Positions 34,291-43,550 of a stretch of DNA of 64,000 nt are shown here, one piece after another (position 1 is the first letter of the stretch; the number at the start of each line of letters is the position of its first letter). Location of the stretch: contig OZ245737.1 in NCBI GenBank assembly GCA_965227315.1, positions 3,410,001 through 3,474,000 of the forward strand, written 5' to 3'. This stretch comes from JANQHS01 sp965227315 (GTDB lineage Bacteria; Bacteroidota; Bacteroidia; Cytophagales; CCMP332). The notes under the pieces are model-generated. The model did not search any database, had not been told where the DNA came from, and worked only from the letters and a program-made list of their open reading frames with translations. A program made the position numbers and the translations under genes.

Positions 34291-35670
34291 TTAGTTTGGT
34301 ATTAGTGAGTTCGCCAATGTCTTAAGATCCATACCACCGAAATTCCCTGAACTCATCAGCAGGAGGTTGGCATTTTCAAAATCCTGATTTCGAAGATAGC
34401 TCTCCAGGGACTGAGGGTCTGTGAATACTTCCAGGTCCTCTCTTCCGAAACTGTTTTTTAGCAGGGAAGGGTCCAGGCTTGCCTCTCCTTTCCTCTGCAA
34501 AACCTCAGGATCGAGAAAGATTATCGGCAGATCAGCGGCCGCAAAGCTATTTTCATATTGGGAAATGAACTCCTTATCGAGGCTGCTGAAAGTGTGTAGC
34601 TCCATACAGGCGATCAGCTTCTTATCAGGAAATTGCTCTTTGACCGCCTTGGTGGTAGCCTGCAATTTGGAAGGGGAATGGGCATAATCCTTGAACACAA
34701 AGTGGCCATTTTTTTCAAGGATAAGCTCCAACCTTTTCTTGGCTCCCTTAAAAGTGGATATGGCTCCGTAAAATACATGGTCATCTATGGCCAATTGCTT
34801 GCAGACAGCTCTGGCCGCACTGAGATTGCTCAGGTTATGTTCACCAAATATCTCTAACGGAACCTCTCCATTTTCCTTGGTGATCAAATAGGTTTTCCCA
34901 TCCAAAATTTTGTGAGGATGGATCCCATATTCGATCGGAAAAACATCGTCGCGTTCTTTTCGTCCTATGACGGTTGCAATGTCATCATCTTCATTGAAGA
35001 CCAGCATGCCTCCTTTGGGAGTAGCATCGGCAAAATCTTCAAACGCCCGAACATATGCCTCTATCGTTGGGAATACGTTGATATGGTCCCACCTTACTCC
35101 ACTGATCAATCCGAGATGATGTTCATAAACAAGGAACTTAGGCTTGCTCTGGATAGCAGATGAAAAATATTCATCTCCTTCAATAATAATTATAGGAGCA
35201 TTATCAGATAACCTGACGGAGATCGGAAACCCTTCGACATCTGCACCTACCAGGTAATCGAATTGCTTTCCTGCTTCCCTCATTACATGCATGATCATGG
35301 CCGTAATTGTCGTTTTTCCATGACTGCCCCCGATCACGATCCTTTGTTTGTCCTGGCTGTTCAATCGGATAAACTCCGGAAATGATAAAACCGAAATACC
35401 AAGTTCAAGGGCTTTTTGAACCTCGGGATTGTCTTTGCGGGCGTGCATTCCAACGATCACAAGGTCTATGTCCTTTGTGATCTTGTTTGGATCCCATCCG
35501 ATATCTGCAGGAAATAGTCCTGCCTCCTGGAGTTTGGATGCCGCGGGATCAAAAATCGAATCATCTGAGCCACTAACCTGATAGCCAAGCTCGTTCAGGT
35601 TGATGGCGAGGTTATGCATTACGCTTCCACCTATGGCTACGAAATGTACTTTGTTTACTTTCTCAATCAT
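34291..35670 (-). CDS. mpl: UDP-N-acetylmuramate:tripeptide ligase (Mpl)
   Basis: 459 residues. Murein recycling: rejoins L-Ala-gamma-D-Glu-meso-DAP to UDP-MurNAc. HFVAIGGSVMHNLAINLNEL near 9-28 is the Mpl/MurC Rossmann motif, GGSHGKTTITAMIMH near 113-127 the ATP loop, and IIEGDEYFSSAI near 161 a Mur-ligase block. The SVMHNLAI form and lack of MurC-specific spacing favour Mpl over MurC. It has a consensus promoter 17 bp upstream. Followed without gap by the DEDDh exonuclease gene, so the two form an operon. Confidence 0.9.
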   Translation of the reverse strand: MIEKVNKVHFVAIGGSVMHNLAINLNELGYQVSGSDDSIFDPAASKLQEAGLFPADIGWDPNKITKDIDLVIVGMHARKDNPEVQKALELGISVLSFPEFIRLNSQDKQRIVIGGSHGKTTITAMIMHVMREAGKQFDYLVGADVEGFPISVRLSDNAPIIIIEGDEYFSSAIQSKPKFLVYEHHLGLISGVRWDHINVFPTIEAYVRAFEDFADATPKGGMLVFNEDDDIATVIGRKERDDVFPIEYGIHPHKILDGKTYLITKENGEVPLEIFGEHNLSNLSAARAVCKQLAIDDHVFYGAISTFKGAKKRLELILEKNGHFVFKDYAHSPSKLQATTKAVKEQFPDKKLIACMELHTFSSLDKEFISQYENSFAAADLPIIFLDPEVLQRKGEASLDPSLLKNSFGREDLEVFTDPQSLESYLRNQDFENANLLLMSSGNFGGMDLKTLANSLIPN

Positions 35671-35686
35671 TTAGAACGGGTGCGGT

Positions 35687-35718
35687 CAAAGATAGAAATT
35701 TCGAATACCTGCTTCAAA
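35687..35718 (-). promoter_or_regulatory. Bacteroidota-type promoter for mpl
   Basis: On the minus strand TTTG (35718-35715), 20 bp, then TATCTTTG (35694-35687), a full match to TTTG-N17-23-TAnnTTTG. The mpl ATG is 16 bp downstream of the -7 element, giving a leader of about 10 nt. Confidence 0.77.
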
Positions 35719-35806
35719 GTGGAAAAGTTCTGAGGATGTTTAAAAGTTGTGGAAGACAAATTTCAAATGGGGAAAAAGTATCGGAGGTGATTTCTTTCTT
35801 TGCTTC

Positions 35807-37333
35807 ATGGAAGACAAAAAACGCGCCTTATCATCAATGCAATTGAGCAAATCCGGGGAAAATATTCTTCATACACTTGGCAAACTACCTCCCCAGGCCA
35901 TTGAGCTTGAACAGGCCGTTCTGGGAGCTTTGATGCTCGAAAAGGATGCGTTGACCGAAGTCATTGAGATACTCCAACCCGAGAGTTTTTATAAGGATGC
36001 CCATAATCGGATCTATAATGCGATCAGGACACTCTTTTCTGAATCCCAGCCGGTTGATATGCTCACGGTCACCAATCAGTTGAAGAAAAGCGGAGAGCTT
36101 GAAACGATCGGTGGTCCATTCTATGTCACCGAGTTAACCCAGAAGGTCAACTCTGCGGCAAATATTGAATACCACGCCAGGGTGATCCTGGAGATGGCCA
36201 TCAAAAGGGAATTGATCGCGATCAGCTCCGAGGTTCAGAAGTCGGCATTCGAAGAGACCACGGACGCGCTTGAGCTTTTGGACCACGCCGGCGCTCAGAT
36301 CTTCGAGGTATCGGATCGCAACGTCCGAAAGGATTATTCCAATGTGAAGGATCTCATGGCAAGGGCCATCGATGAGATCCATCAGAAAAAAGATCAGGGG
36401 GATGGCTTGACAGGTGTGCCCAGTGGATTTACCGAATTGGATCGTGTTACATCAGGTTGGCAGAAGTCAGACCTGATCATCCTGGCTGCAAGACCCGGAA
36501 TGGGTAAAACGGCCTTTGTGCTTTCCTGTTTGAGAAATGCAGCGATCGACCATCAGATCCCGGCTGCAATTTTTTCCCTGGAAATGTCCTCGATCCAGTT
36601 GGTGAACAGGTTGATCGCCGCTGAGGCAGAACTTCCAAGTGAGAAGATCAGGAATGGAAAGATCGAAGAATACGAAGAGGAGCAGCTCTACGAAAAGACC
36701 AAGAAACTTGCCAACGCCCCGATTTTCATCGATGATACTCCAGGACTCTCCATACTGGAACTCCGGGCCAAAAGCCGAAAGCTCAAGCAGCAACATGATA
36801 TCGGTATTATCATTGTGGATTATATGCAATTGATGACAGCCGATCTCAGCAAAAAGGGCGGCAACCGTGAGCAGGAGATAGCATCGATCTCAAGATCATT
36901 GAAAACGATTGCCAAGGAATTGGAGATCCCGGTCATTGCGCTCTCCCAGTTATCCAGGGCCGTGGAGACCAGAGGAGGTGATAAAAGACCGCAACTTTCC
37001 GATCTCCGGGAATCGGGTTCGATCGAGCAGGATGCTGACCTCGTTACGTTTATCTACCGTCCGGAATACTACAATATCAATGCTGACGAAGAGGGTGATC
37101 TGGAAGGGCTGGCCGAATTGATCATAGCAAAGCACAGAAATGGTTCGACTGCAGATGTGAAACTTCGGTTTATCGGTCAGTACACCAAGTTTGTGGACTG
37201 GAATGACTTTGGGTTCAATTCCGGATTCAACAAGGGAAACTATGGGCAGTTCAGCGGAGGATCTGTCGTGATCCCTAGCAAGATCAACAAGAATAAGGAA
37301 GGAGAGGAGCCCGATTCTGAAGCTCCGTTCTAA
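35807..37333 (+). CDS. dnaB: Replicative DNA helicase DnaB
   Basis: 508 residues from ATG 35807; a TTG at 35747 would add 20 residues unlike the family. The N-terminal domain (about 35-135; PPQAIELEQAVLGALMLEKD) is linked to a RecA-like helicase domain: Walker A AARPGMGKTAFVLS near 245-258, Walker B IIIVDYMQLM near 343-352, and SQLSRAVETRGGDKRPQLSD with arginine-finger region near 384-403. Unwinds DNA at the replication fork as a hexamer. Acidic tail EGEEPDSEAPF. The stop shares CTAA with a convergent TPR gene. Confidence 0.97.
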   Translation: MEDKKRALSSMQLSKSGENILHTLGKLPPQAIELEQAVLGALMLEKDALTEVIEILQPESFYKDAHNRIYNAIRTLFSESQPVDMLTVTNQLKKSGELETIGGPFYVTELTQKVNSAANIEYHARVILEMAIKRELIAISSEVQKSAFEETTDALELLDHAGAQIFEVSDRNVRKDYSNVKDLMARAIDEIHQKKDQGDGLTGVPSGFTELDRVTSGWQKSDLIILAARPGMGKTAFVLSCLRNAAIDHQIPAAIFSLEMSSIQLVNRLIAAEAELPSEKIRNGKIEEYEEEQLYEKTKKLANAPIFIDDTPGLSILELRAKSRKLKQQHDIGIIIVDYMQLMTADLSKKGGNREQEIASISRSLKTIAKELEIPVIALSQLSRAVETRGGDKRPQLSDLRESGSIEQDADLVTFIYRPEYYNINADEEGDLEGLAELIIAKHRNGSTADVKLRFIGQYTKFVDWNDFGFNSGFNKGNYGQFSGGSVVIPSKINKNKEGEEPDSEAPF

Positions 37334-37659
37334 TCCATTTCGAATTCAATATTCTGCATGAGGGTGGATATCTCGCTTTGGGTTTTGCCATCCTTAAGGT
37401 CTTTGGACAATTCCAAACCCTTTTTCAGGATCGAGAGTGCATTTTCATAATGGGATTGCTCCGAAAGCAATTTTCCAAGGGAATAATATGAAGGCAGGTA
37501 ATCGGGTTGGGTGTCTATGACCTCCTTCAGAAGTTCGATAGCCCTCATGGGATTGTCTTCGTGCAGTTCCATTGCCAGGGCATATTTGAAGAAGGAGTCT
37601 TCGGGTTTTTCCGCCATGGATTTTTCCAAAAAACTTATTCTTTTCTCCTTGCTCGTCAT
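37330..37659 (-). CDS. Small tetratricopeptide-repeat protein
   Basis: 109 residues, cytoplasmic, with two to three TPR units: PEDSFFKYALAMELHEDNPM, PDYLPSYYSLGKLLSEQSHY and ENALSILKKGLELSKDLKDG. Likely a protein-protein interaction module; partner unknown. It converges on dnaB with a 4-bp stop overlap and diverges from etfB (63-bp gap). Confidence 0.85.
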   Translation of the reverse strand: MTSKEKRISFLEKSMAEKPEDSFFKYALAMELHEDNPMRAIELLKEVIDTQPDYLPSYYSLGKLLSEQSHYENALSILKKGLELSKDLKDGKTQSEISTLMQNIEFEMD

Positions 37660-37722
37660 ACTTCAACTTGCCTTTAATGATTAAATTGCGCCCCTGTGAT
37701 TTAACCCCAATTTTACTTTTTT

Positions 37723-38463
37723 ATGAATATTCTGGTTTGCATTAGCCATGTTCCGGATACCACTACAAAAATCAAATTTACTCCGGATAATAAGGAATTA
37801 GACAAACAGGGAGTTCAATTCGTCATTGGACCCTATGATGACTTTGCTCTGGCGAGAGCCGTAGAGATCAAAGAGCAGATCCCCGGCACCAAGGTGACGG
37901 CCTTGAACGTTGGTGAGGCAGATACCGAACCAACAATTCGAAAGGCATTGGCAATCGGGGCTGATGATGCGATAAGAATCAATGCCCACCCTACGGATTC
38001 GGTTTTCGTCGCGAAGCAGATCTATGAGATCGCCAAATCCGGTGATTATCAATTGATCATGATGGGACGCGAAACCAGTGATTATAACACCGGGGCGGTT
38101 CATGGAATGGTAGCTGAAATGTTGGGATGGCCAGGCCTTTCTCCTGTGATGAAGCTTGAGCTCAACGGGGAGAACGTTTCTCTTCAAAGAGAGATTGAAG
38201 GTGGTCATGAAGATATCGAGACTTCGCTTCCGATCGTGGTCGGATGCCAGGAACCCATTGCAGAATGGAAGATCCCAAATATGAGAGGCATTATGTCTGC
38301 CAGGACTAAGCCTTTGGAAGTCAAGGAAGCAGTGTCTGCGGACCCCAATGTTGTGTCGAGCAACTATGAGCTTCCGGCGGAGAGATCGGCTTGTAAAATG
38401 ATCGACCCTGAAAATGTAGGAGAACTTGTAGAATTATTGAAGACCGAAGCAAAAGTTATATAA
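37723..38463 (+). CDS. etfB: Electron transfer flavoprotein beta subunit
   Basis: 246 residues, usual length. MNILVCISHVPDTTTKIKF at the N-terminus and REIEGGHEDIETSLPIVVGC near 151-170 are ETF-beta hallmarks; MMGRETSDYNTGAVHGMVAE near 110 helps bind AMP. Together with EtfA it carries electrons from acyl-CoA dehydrogenases to the quinone pool through ETF:quinone oxidoreductase. Two bases separate it from etfA. A TACTTTTT sequence just before the ATG is a near-match to the -7 element. Confidence 0.96.
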   Translation: MNILVCISHVPDTTTKIKFTPDNKELDKQGVQFVIGPYDDFALARAVEIKEQIPGTKVTALNVGEADTEPTIRKALAIGADDAIRINAHPTDSVFVAKQIYEIAKSGDYQLIMMGRETSDYNTGAVHGMVAEMLGWPGLSPVMKLELNGENVSLQREIEGGHEDIETSLPIVVGCQEPIAEWKIPNMRGIMSARTKPLEVKEAVSADPNVVSSNYELPAERSACKMIDPENVGELVELLKTEAKVI

Positions 38464-38465
38464 AG

Positions 38466-39425
38466 ATGGGTGTATTAGTATTTATTGAAACAGAAAACGG
38501 ACTTCCCAAGGGAAGCTCCCTGGAGGCGGTAAGCTTTGGTAAAAAGATCTCGGAAGGCGAAGTTGTAGGATTATGTCTTGGATCACTGGATGGATCCGGG
38601 GCGGACATGATCGGAAAAGCCGGCGCAGCAATAGTCTTGCATGACGCAAATTCGGAATATGATAAGGGATTGATCGCTCCAACATCTTCTGCGGTCTTTG
38701 CGGCTATGGAATCGACTGGAAGCAATTACGCTGTTTTTGCCAAAGGTTCACTTTCCGATGCTGTGGCTGCCAGGGTAAGTATTAAGGCCAACGCAAGTTT
38801 GGCATCAAACCTCATCTCGGTGCCCACGAAATCCGGAGACGGGTTCAAAGTCCAACGCAGCATTTTTACCGGTAAGGCTATCGAAGAAGCGGAAGTCAAG
38901 GGCGGAAAAGTGATTTTTTCGATCAAAAAAGGTGCTGTTGAACTATCATCAGATGGAAGTCCGGCTACAATTGAGTCGACTAGTTATGCGTTGAATGAAG
39001 CTGATCTCAAGGTGAATGTTTTGGGATCCCATAAGGCTGAGGGAGATGTTTTGCTCCCGGAAGCCGACATTGTTGTTTCGGGTGGAAGGGGAATGAAAGG
39101 TCCGGAGAATTGGGGTATGGTTGAAGATCTTGCAAGGGAATTGAGTGCGGCAACAGGTTGTTCCAAACCGGTCTCCGATATGGGATGGCGTCCTCACCAT
39201 GAGCATGTCGGCCAAACCGGTGTTAAGGTCAGCCCAAATCTCTATGTCGCCATTGGTATCTCCGGTGCTATTCAACATTTGGCCGGCGTAAATTCTTCAA
39301 AAGTGATCGTTGTGATCAATAAGGATCCCGAGGCGCCCTTTTTTAAAGCGGCAGATTATGGGATTGTGGGTGATGCTTTTGAAATTGTTCCTAAATTCAC
39401 TGATGCTTTAAAAGGAGCAAACTAG
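38466..39425 (+). CDS. etfA: Electron transfer flavoprotein alpha subunit
   Basis: 319 residues. The C-terminal FAD domain is well kept: VVSGGRGMKGPENWGMVEDL near 202-221, SDMGWRPHHEHVGQTGVKVS near 238-257, LYVAIGISGAIQHLAG near 259-274 and NKDPEAPFFKAADYGIVGD near 284-302. Pairs with EtfB immediately upstream. Involved in beta-oxidation electron flow. The next gene starts 6 bp later from a TTG codon, so the transcript probably continues. Confidence 0.96.
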   Translation: MGVLVFIETENGLPKGSSLEAVSFGKKISEGEVVGLCLGSLDGSGADMIGKAGAAIVLHDANSEYDKGLIAPTSSAVFAAMESTGSNYAVFAKGSLSDAVAARVSIKANASLASNLISVPTKSGDGFKVQRSIFTGKAIEEAEVKGGKVIFSIKKGAVELSSDGSPATIESTSYALNEADLKVNVLGSHKAEGDVLLPEADIVVSGGRGMKGPENWGMVEDLARELSAATGCSKPVSDMGWRPHHEHVGQTGVKVSPNLYVAIGISGAIQHLAGVNSSKVIVVINKDPEAPFFKAADYGIVGDAFEIVPKFTDALKGAN

Positions 39426-39431
39426 TTTTTC

Positions 39432-40040
39432 TTGGAAAAAATAGAACTCGAGATTCTTGGCTTATCAAGTAGCCAGACCGCTACCGGATCATTTGCACTT
39501 GTACTGGGTGAAATCGATGGCAAAAGGAGATTACCCATTATCATTGGCATGTTTGAGGCACAGGCCATAGCAATGGAAATTGAAAATATTGTTCCCAACA
39601 GGCCAATGACCCATGATCTGTTCAAGTCCTTTTCCGATAAATTCGATTTTACACTCTCCGAGATATACATCTCCGATTTGAAAGAAGGTGTGTTTTATGC
39701 GAAAATCAAATGCAGTAGGGATGGAGAAGAGTTTGAGATCGATTCCAGGCCTTCTGATGCGGTTGCCATAGGATTGAGATTTGGCGTTCCGATATTCACC
39801 AATGAGTCGATCCTTGAATACGCGGGAATTACAATGGAAGAGGAAGAAGGGCAGACGGAAATTACCAATTTGACAGGGGGAAGCCCCAAAAAAGAGAAAG
39901 AAAAGGAGCAGGCCGGCACACAGGAAAGCATCAAATCCGCATCCAGGGATGAGCTGAACCAAATGCTTGCCGATGCCATAAAAAATGAGGAGTACGAAAG
40001 GGCAGCAGCGATCCGGGATGAATTAAACAAAAGAAACTGA
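39432..40040 (+). CDS. Bifunctional nuclease-family (DUF151) protein with UVR motif
   Basis: 202 residues from TTG 39432. The N-terminal DUF151/BFN domain (about 1-135) has LPIIIGMFEAQAIAMEIENI, RPMTHDLFKSF and IDSRPSDAVAIGLRFGVPIF. A charged linker (KKEKEKEQAGTQE) leads to a C-terminal UVR-type coiled segment RDELNQMLADAIKNEEYERA to IRDELNKRN, as in UvrB/UvrC interaction motifs. Family members have been reported as DNA/RNA nucleases, though biochemical evidence is thin. Lies between etfA and a nucleoside transporter, which may hint at nucleic acid turnover. Confidence 0.9.
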   Translation: MEKIELEILGLSSSQTATGSFALVLGEIDGKRRLPIIIGMFEAQAIAMEIENIVPNRPMTHDLFKSFSDKFDFTLSEIYISDLKEGVFYAKIKCSRDGEEFEIDSRPSDAVAIGLRFGVPIFTNESILEYAGITMEEEEGQTEITNLTGGSPKKEKEKEQAGTQESIKSASRDELNQMLADAIKNEEYERAAAIRDELNKRN

Positions 40041-40050
40041 TCCCATCCCA

Positions 40051-41364
40051 GTGGATTACTTAAGGGCAATATTCGGCCTCGCGGTTTTAGTTGGAATAGC
40101 ATTTCTGTTTTCCGAGAATAAAAAGGGAATTCGCTGGGACCTGGTCGGTATAGGAGTAGGCTTGCAGATCATTTTCGGCCTGCTGATCCAGTATGTGCCC
40201 TGGATGCATGTGGCTTTTCAAACAATGAGTCAGGCATTTGTCCGGGTTTTGGACTTTTCCATAGACGGGGCTTATTTTCTATTTGGAGATCTTGCCAAGA
40301 ACAGTGACAGTGAGTCCGGATTAAAACACAACCTGGGTTTCCTTTTTGCCTTTCAGGTTCTTCCCACCATCATATTCTTCTCAACATTATCGGCAGGACT
40401 CTATTACCTCGGAGTGCTCCAGAAGGTGGTTTACGGAATAGCCTGGGTCATGGCAAAGACCATGAAATTATCGGGAGCTGAAAGCCTCTCGGCTGCTGGC
40501 AATATTTTTCTTGGCCAAACGGAAGCACCGCTGTTGGTGAGGCCCTTTATTCCAAATATGACGCGTTCTGAGATCATGTGTCTTATGACCGGTGGCATGG
40601 CTACGATCGCAGGAGGTGTTTTGGCTGCTTATGTGACTTTTCTTGGCGGAACTGATCCCGTGGCAAAAACCCGTTTTGCTTCTTTTTTGTTGAGTGCTTC
40701 GATCATGAATGCGCCGGCGGGCATAGTACTGGCTAAGATCCTGGTTCCCGAATCCAATCCAGATGGGGTCAATTCAAACCTGGAAGTCAATAAGGAAAAA
40801 CTGGGCACGAATCTTCTGGATGCCATTACTACCGGCGCCAGTCAAGGTGTAAAACTGGCAGTCAATATCGGTGCGATGTTGTTGGCATTCGTGGCCATCA
40901 TTGCTTTATTGAACTATATCCTTGGGGGGCTGATAGGCAGTTGGACCGGGCTGAATGTCATAATTTCTGAAAGTACAGGAGGGGTTTTTCAGTCATTTTC
41001 CCTTGAGTATATCCTGGGGCAGATTTTCCGTCCCCTTGCATTTGTCATGGGTGTAGAATGGGGAGATACTTTGGCGGTGGGTTCTCTTCTGGGGAAGAAA
41101 ACAGCCGTTAATGAGTTTATCGCCTATCTTGATCTGGCCGAGCTTAAATCATCAGGAGCATTAAGCGAAAGATCTATTCTCATCTCAACATTTGCACTCT
41201 GTGGCTTTTCAAATCTCAGCTCAATAGCAATTCAAATAGGAGGTATAGGAGGCATGGCGCCCAATAAAAAGCCATTGCTTTCTTCACTTGGCCTCAAAGC
41301 ATTACTGGGTGCTACGATTGCCTGTCTGATGACAGCAACGATTGCGGGGGCTGTGTTTTCCTAA
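40051..41364 (+). CDS. Concentrative nucleoside transporter (CNT/NupC family)
   Basis: 437 residues from GTG 40051, with 9-10 membrane helices. Signature FLGQTEAPLLVRPFIPNMTR near 154-173 and TGGMATIAGGVLAAYV near 181-196 are CNT gate motifs; NAPAGIVLAKILVPES near 221 is also conserved. Imports nucleosides with Na+ or H+. CNTs from this phylum often have an N-terminal region like the one here. Ten bases follow the DUF151 gene. The stop shares CTAA with citrate synthase. Confidence 0.93.
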   Translation: MDYLRAIFGLAVLVGIAFLFSENKKGIRWDLVGIGVGLQIIFGLLIQYVPWMHVAFQTMSQAFVRVLDFSIDGAYFLFGDLAKNSDSESGLKHNLGFLFAFQVLPTIIFFSTLSAGLYYLGVLQKVVYGIAWVMAKTMKLSGAESLSAAGNIFLGQTEAPLLVRPFIPNMTRSEIMCLMTGGMATIAGGVLAAYVTFLGGTDPVAKTRFASFLLSASIMNAPAGIVLAKILVPESNPDGVNSNLEVNKEKLGTNLLDAITTGASQGVKLAVNIGAMLLAFVAIIALLNYILGGLIGSWTGLNVIISESTGGVFQSFSLEYILGQIFRPLAFVMGVEWGDTLAVGSLLGKKTAVNEFIAYLDLAELKSSGALSERSILISTFALCGFSNLSSIAIQIGGIGGMAPNKKPLLSSLGLKALLGATIACLMTATIAGAVFS

Positions 41365-42647
41365 CGTTTGTCGATCGAAACGTAATCCCTTTCGGTCTCT
41401 CCGATGTAAACCTGTCTTGGCCTGCCAATTGGCTCTTGATTCTCACGCATTTCCTTCCATTGAGCTATCCAACCGGGCAGTCTGCCAAGAGCAAACATAA
41501 CGGTGAACATCTCTGTCGGGATTCCCATTGCTCTGTAAATAATTCCGGAATAGAAGTCTACATTGGGATATAGATTGCGATCAACGAAATACTGGTCTCT
41601 TAAAGCGATTTCCTCAAGCTCTTTGGCGATATCCAGACATGGGTCATCCACTCCCAACTTGGCCAACACATCATCTGCGGCCTTCTTGATGATCTTGGCT
41701 CTCGGGTCAAAATTCTTATAAACCCTATGTCCGAATCCCATGAGCCTGAACGGATCGTCTTTGTCCTGTGCTTTTTTCACATACTTCTGAATATCACCCC
41801 CATCATTGCGGATGGCTTCAAGCATTTCGATCACAGCCTGATTGGCACCTCCATGCAGTGGGCCCCAAAGAGCATTGATACCGGCAGCAATTGCCGTATA
41901 AAGTGATGTATGGGAAGAGCCAACGATCCTAACCGTAGAGGTGGAACAATTTTGCTCATGATCAGCATGAAGGATCAAAAGCTTATTCAAGGCATCCGCC
42001 ACCACAGGGTCGACCTCATACTTTTCCGTTGGTAATGAGAAAAGCATGTGCAGGAAGTTGGAGCAATAATCAAGTTCGTTATTCGGATAGTTTACGGGAT
42101 GCCCCATTTCTCCCTTGTACGCCCATGCTGCTATGGTTGGGATCTTGGCCAACAGCCTTACTATGGTTCTGTTGACCTCTTGAGGTGTCCTTCCCGGATC
42201 AATAGAACGTGGATAAAATGCGGTGAGTGAACTTACCAATGAAGACAAGACACCCATGGGATGGGAGTTTGAGGGAAAACCGTCAAAGATCTTTTGCGTG
42301 TCCTCGTGGACCAGCGTATGGATAGTTACAGCATTTTTGAACTCCTCATATTCTTTCTTGGCCGGAAGCGCACCATAGATCAATAGATAGGCTACCTCAA
42401 GAAATTCACTTTGTTCTGCCAGTTGTTCGATCGGATAACCCCTGTAACGAAGTATTCCTTTTTCACCATCAAGAAAGGTAATCGCGCTCTGTGTAGATCC
42501 GGTGTTCTTATACCCGATATCCAGAGTAATGTGCCCGGTTTGAGCCCTAAGCTTTGAGATATCCAGAGCTTTTTCTCCCTCTGATCCTGTGATGATTGGA
42601 ACCTCGTAGGTATTTCCGTCTATGATTAACTGTGCAGTCTCCGCCAT
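41361..42647 (-). CDS. gltA: Citrate synthase
   Basis: 428 residues, type II hexameric length. First step of the TCA cycle. Catalytic His in the HADHEQNCSTSTVR block near 229-242, second His in WGPLHGGANQAVIEML near 263-278 and GFGHRVYKNFDPRAKII near 304-320, Asp in NVDFYSGIIYRAMGIPTEMF near 359-378. The N-terminal beta domain (about 1-50) typical of Gram-negative enzymes is present. ATG start. 78 bp separate it from the SPFH gene; a TAAATTCG near-consensus lies in that gap. Confidence 0.97.
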   Translation of the reverse strand: MAETAQLIIDGNTYEVPIITGSEGEKALDISKLRAQTGHITLDIGYKNTGSTQSAITFLDGEKGILRYRGYPIEQLAEQSEFLEVAYLLIYGALPAKKEYEEFKNAVTIHTLVHEDTQKIFDGFPSNSHPMGVLSSLVSSLTAFYPRSIDPGRTPQEVNRTIVRLLAKIPTIAAWAYKGEMGHPVNYPNNELDYCSNFLHMLFSLPTEKYEVDPVVADALNKLLILHADHEQNCSTSTVRIVGSSHTSLYTAIAAGINALWGPLHGGANQAVIEMLEAIRNDGGDIQKYVKKAQDKDDPFRLMGFGHRVYKNFDPRAKIIKKAADDVLAKLGVDDPCLDIAKELEEIALRDQYFVDRNLYPNVDFYSGIIYRAMGIPTEMFTVMFALGRLPGWIAQWKEMRENQEPIGRPRQVYIGETERDYVSIDKR

Positions 42648-42725
42648 TTTATTAAATAATGTATCCTTTATTCGGGTTTGCGAATTTAACGATTAAGCCC
42701 TGTTTTTAAAAAGCCTGTATGCAAC

Positions 42726-43547
42726 TCAATTACCACCTAAGATCAACGGAAGTCCCTCATCTCCACTTCCCACGATCACCACTTTTGAATTTGGAGACTT
42801 TGAAAGCTCCAAAGTTGCTTCTATTCCCCTCATTTTGAGGAGATTAGGTGTCAAGCTATTGTTAATGATCCTGTTGGCAGCGGCTTCTCCCTCTGCCTGG
42901 ATCCTTTTCCTTTCGGCTTCACTTTTTTCTTTCTCCAGTCTGAACTGATAGGCCAATGCTTCTTGCTCCTGTTGCAATTTGTTTTCAATGGCCTGCTTGA
43001 TCTGTTCAGGCAGATTGATCGACCGGATCAACAAGGCCTTCATTTGAATATTGTTGTTAGGATTTTGAAGCACATCCGAAGTTGTCTGAATGATGGCGTC
43101 CTCCACTTCCTTTCTTTTGGTCGAGTAGATCTCTTCCGCGGTATAGCGTCCCATGACTTTCCGAACAGAGGACCTCACTTCCGGAATAACCAGGGTTGTC
43201 TCATATCCAAAACCAAAGTTTTCATGAATGTATCCGATCTTATTGTAAATGGGATTATACCTCACTGATACATCTACGTTGATCGATAACCCGCTTTTGT
43301 CCAGCACATCCATTTTTTCATTGACGGTTTTTTCCTTGACATCATAGATGTATAGTGTGTTCCATGGAGCGATAACCTGGAAACCAGGTGTCAATACGTT
43401 TTCACGATCAAGTCCTCCGGTGAATTTGCGGAAGACAACGCCCCTTTCTCCGGGTTTTATCGTGAAAAATATGTTGGAGGAGAGGATCGCGATCAGGATC
43501 AAACCCACTACTAGCGATACAATGAATAACTGAAATTTCTTAGCCAT
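42726..43547 (-). CDS. Prohibitin/SPFH-domain membrane protein
   Basis: 273 residues. N-terminal membrane anchor FIVSLVVGLILIAILSS near 8-24, then an SPFH (band 7) domain from about 30 to 205 (TIKPGERGVVFRKFTGGLDR, SINVDVSVRYNPIYN, RSSVRKVMGRYTAEEIYSTK), followed by a coiled coil rich in Lys/Glu (EKEKSEAERKRIQAEGEAAA). Forms large membrane rings and may modulate membrane proteases such as FtsH. ATG start, 3 bp after the methyltransferase stop, so it may be the last gene of that unit. Confidence 0.93.
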   Translation of the reverse strand: MAKKFQLFIVSLVVGLILIAILSSNIFFTIKPGERGVVFRKFTGGLDRENVLTPGFQVIAPWNTLYIYDVKEKTVNEKMDVLDKSGLSINVDVSVRYNPIYNKIGYIHENFGFGYETTLVIPEVRSSVRKVMGRYTAEEIYSTKRKEVEDAIIQTTSDVLQNPNNNIQMKALLIRSINLPEQIKQAIENKLQQEQEALAYQFRLEKEKSEAERKRIQAEGEAAANRIINNSLTPNLLKMRGIEATLELSKSPNSKVVIVGSGDEGLPLILGGN

Positions 43548-43550
43548 TTT

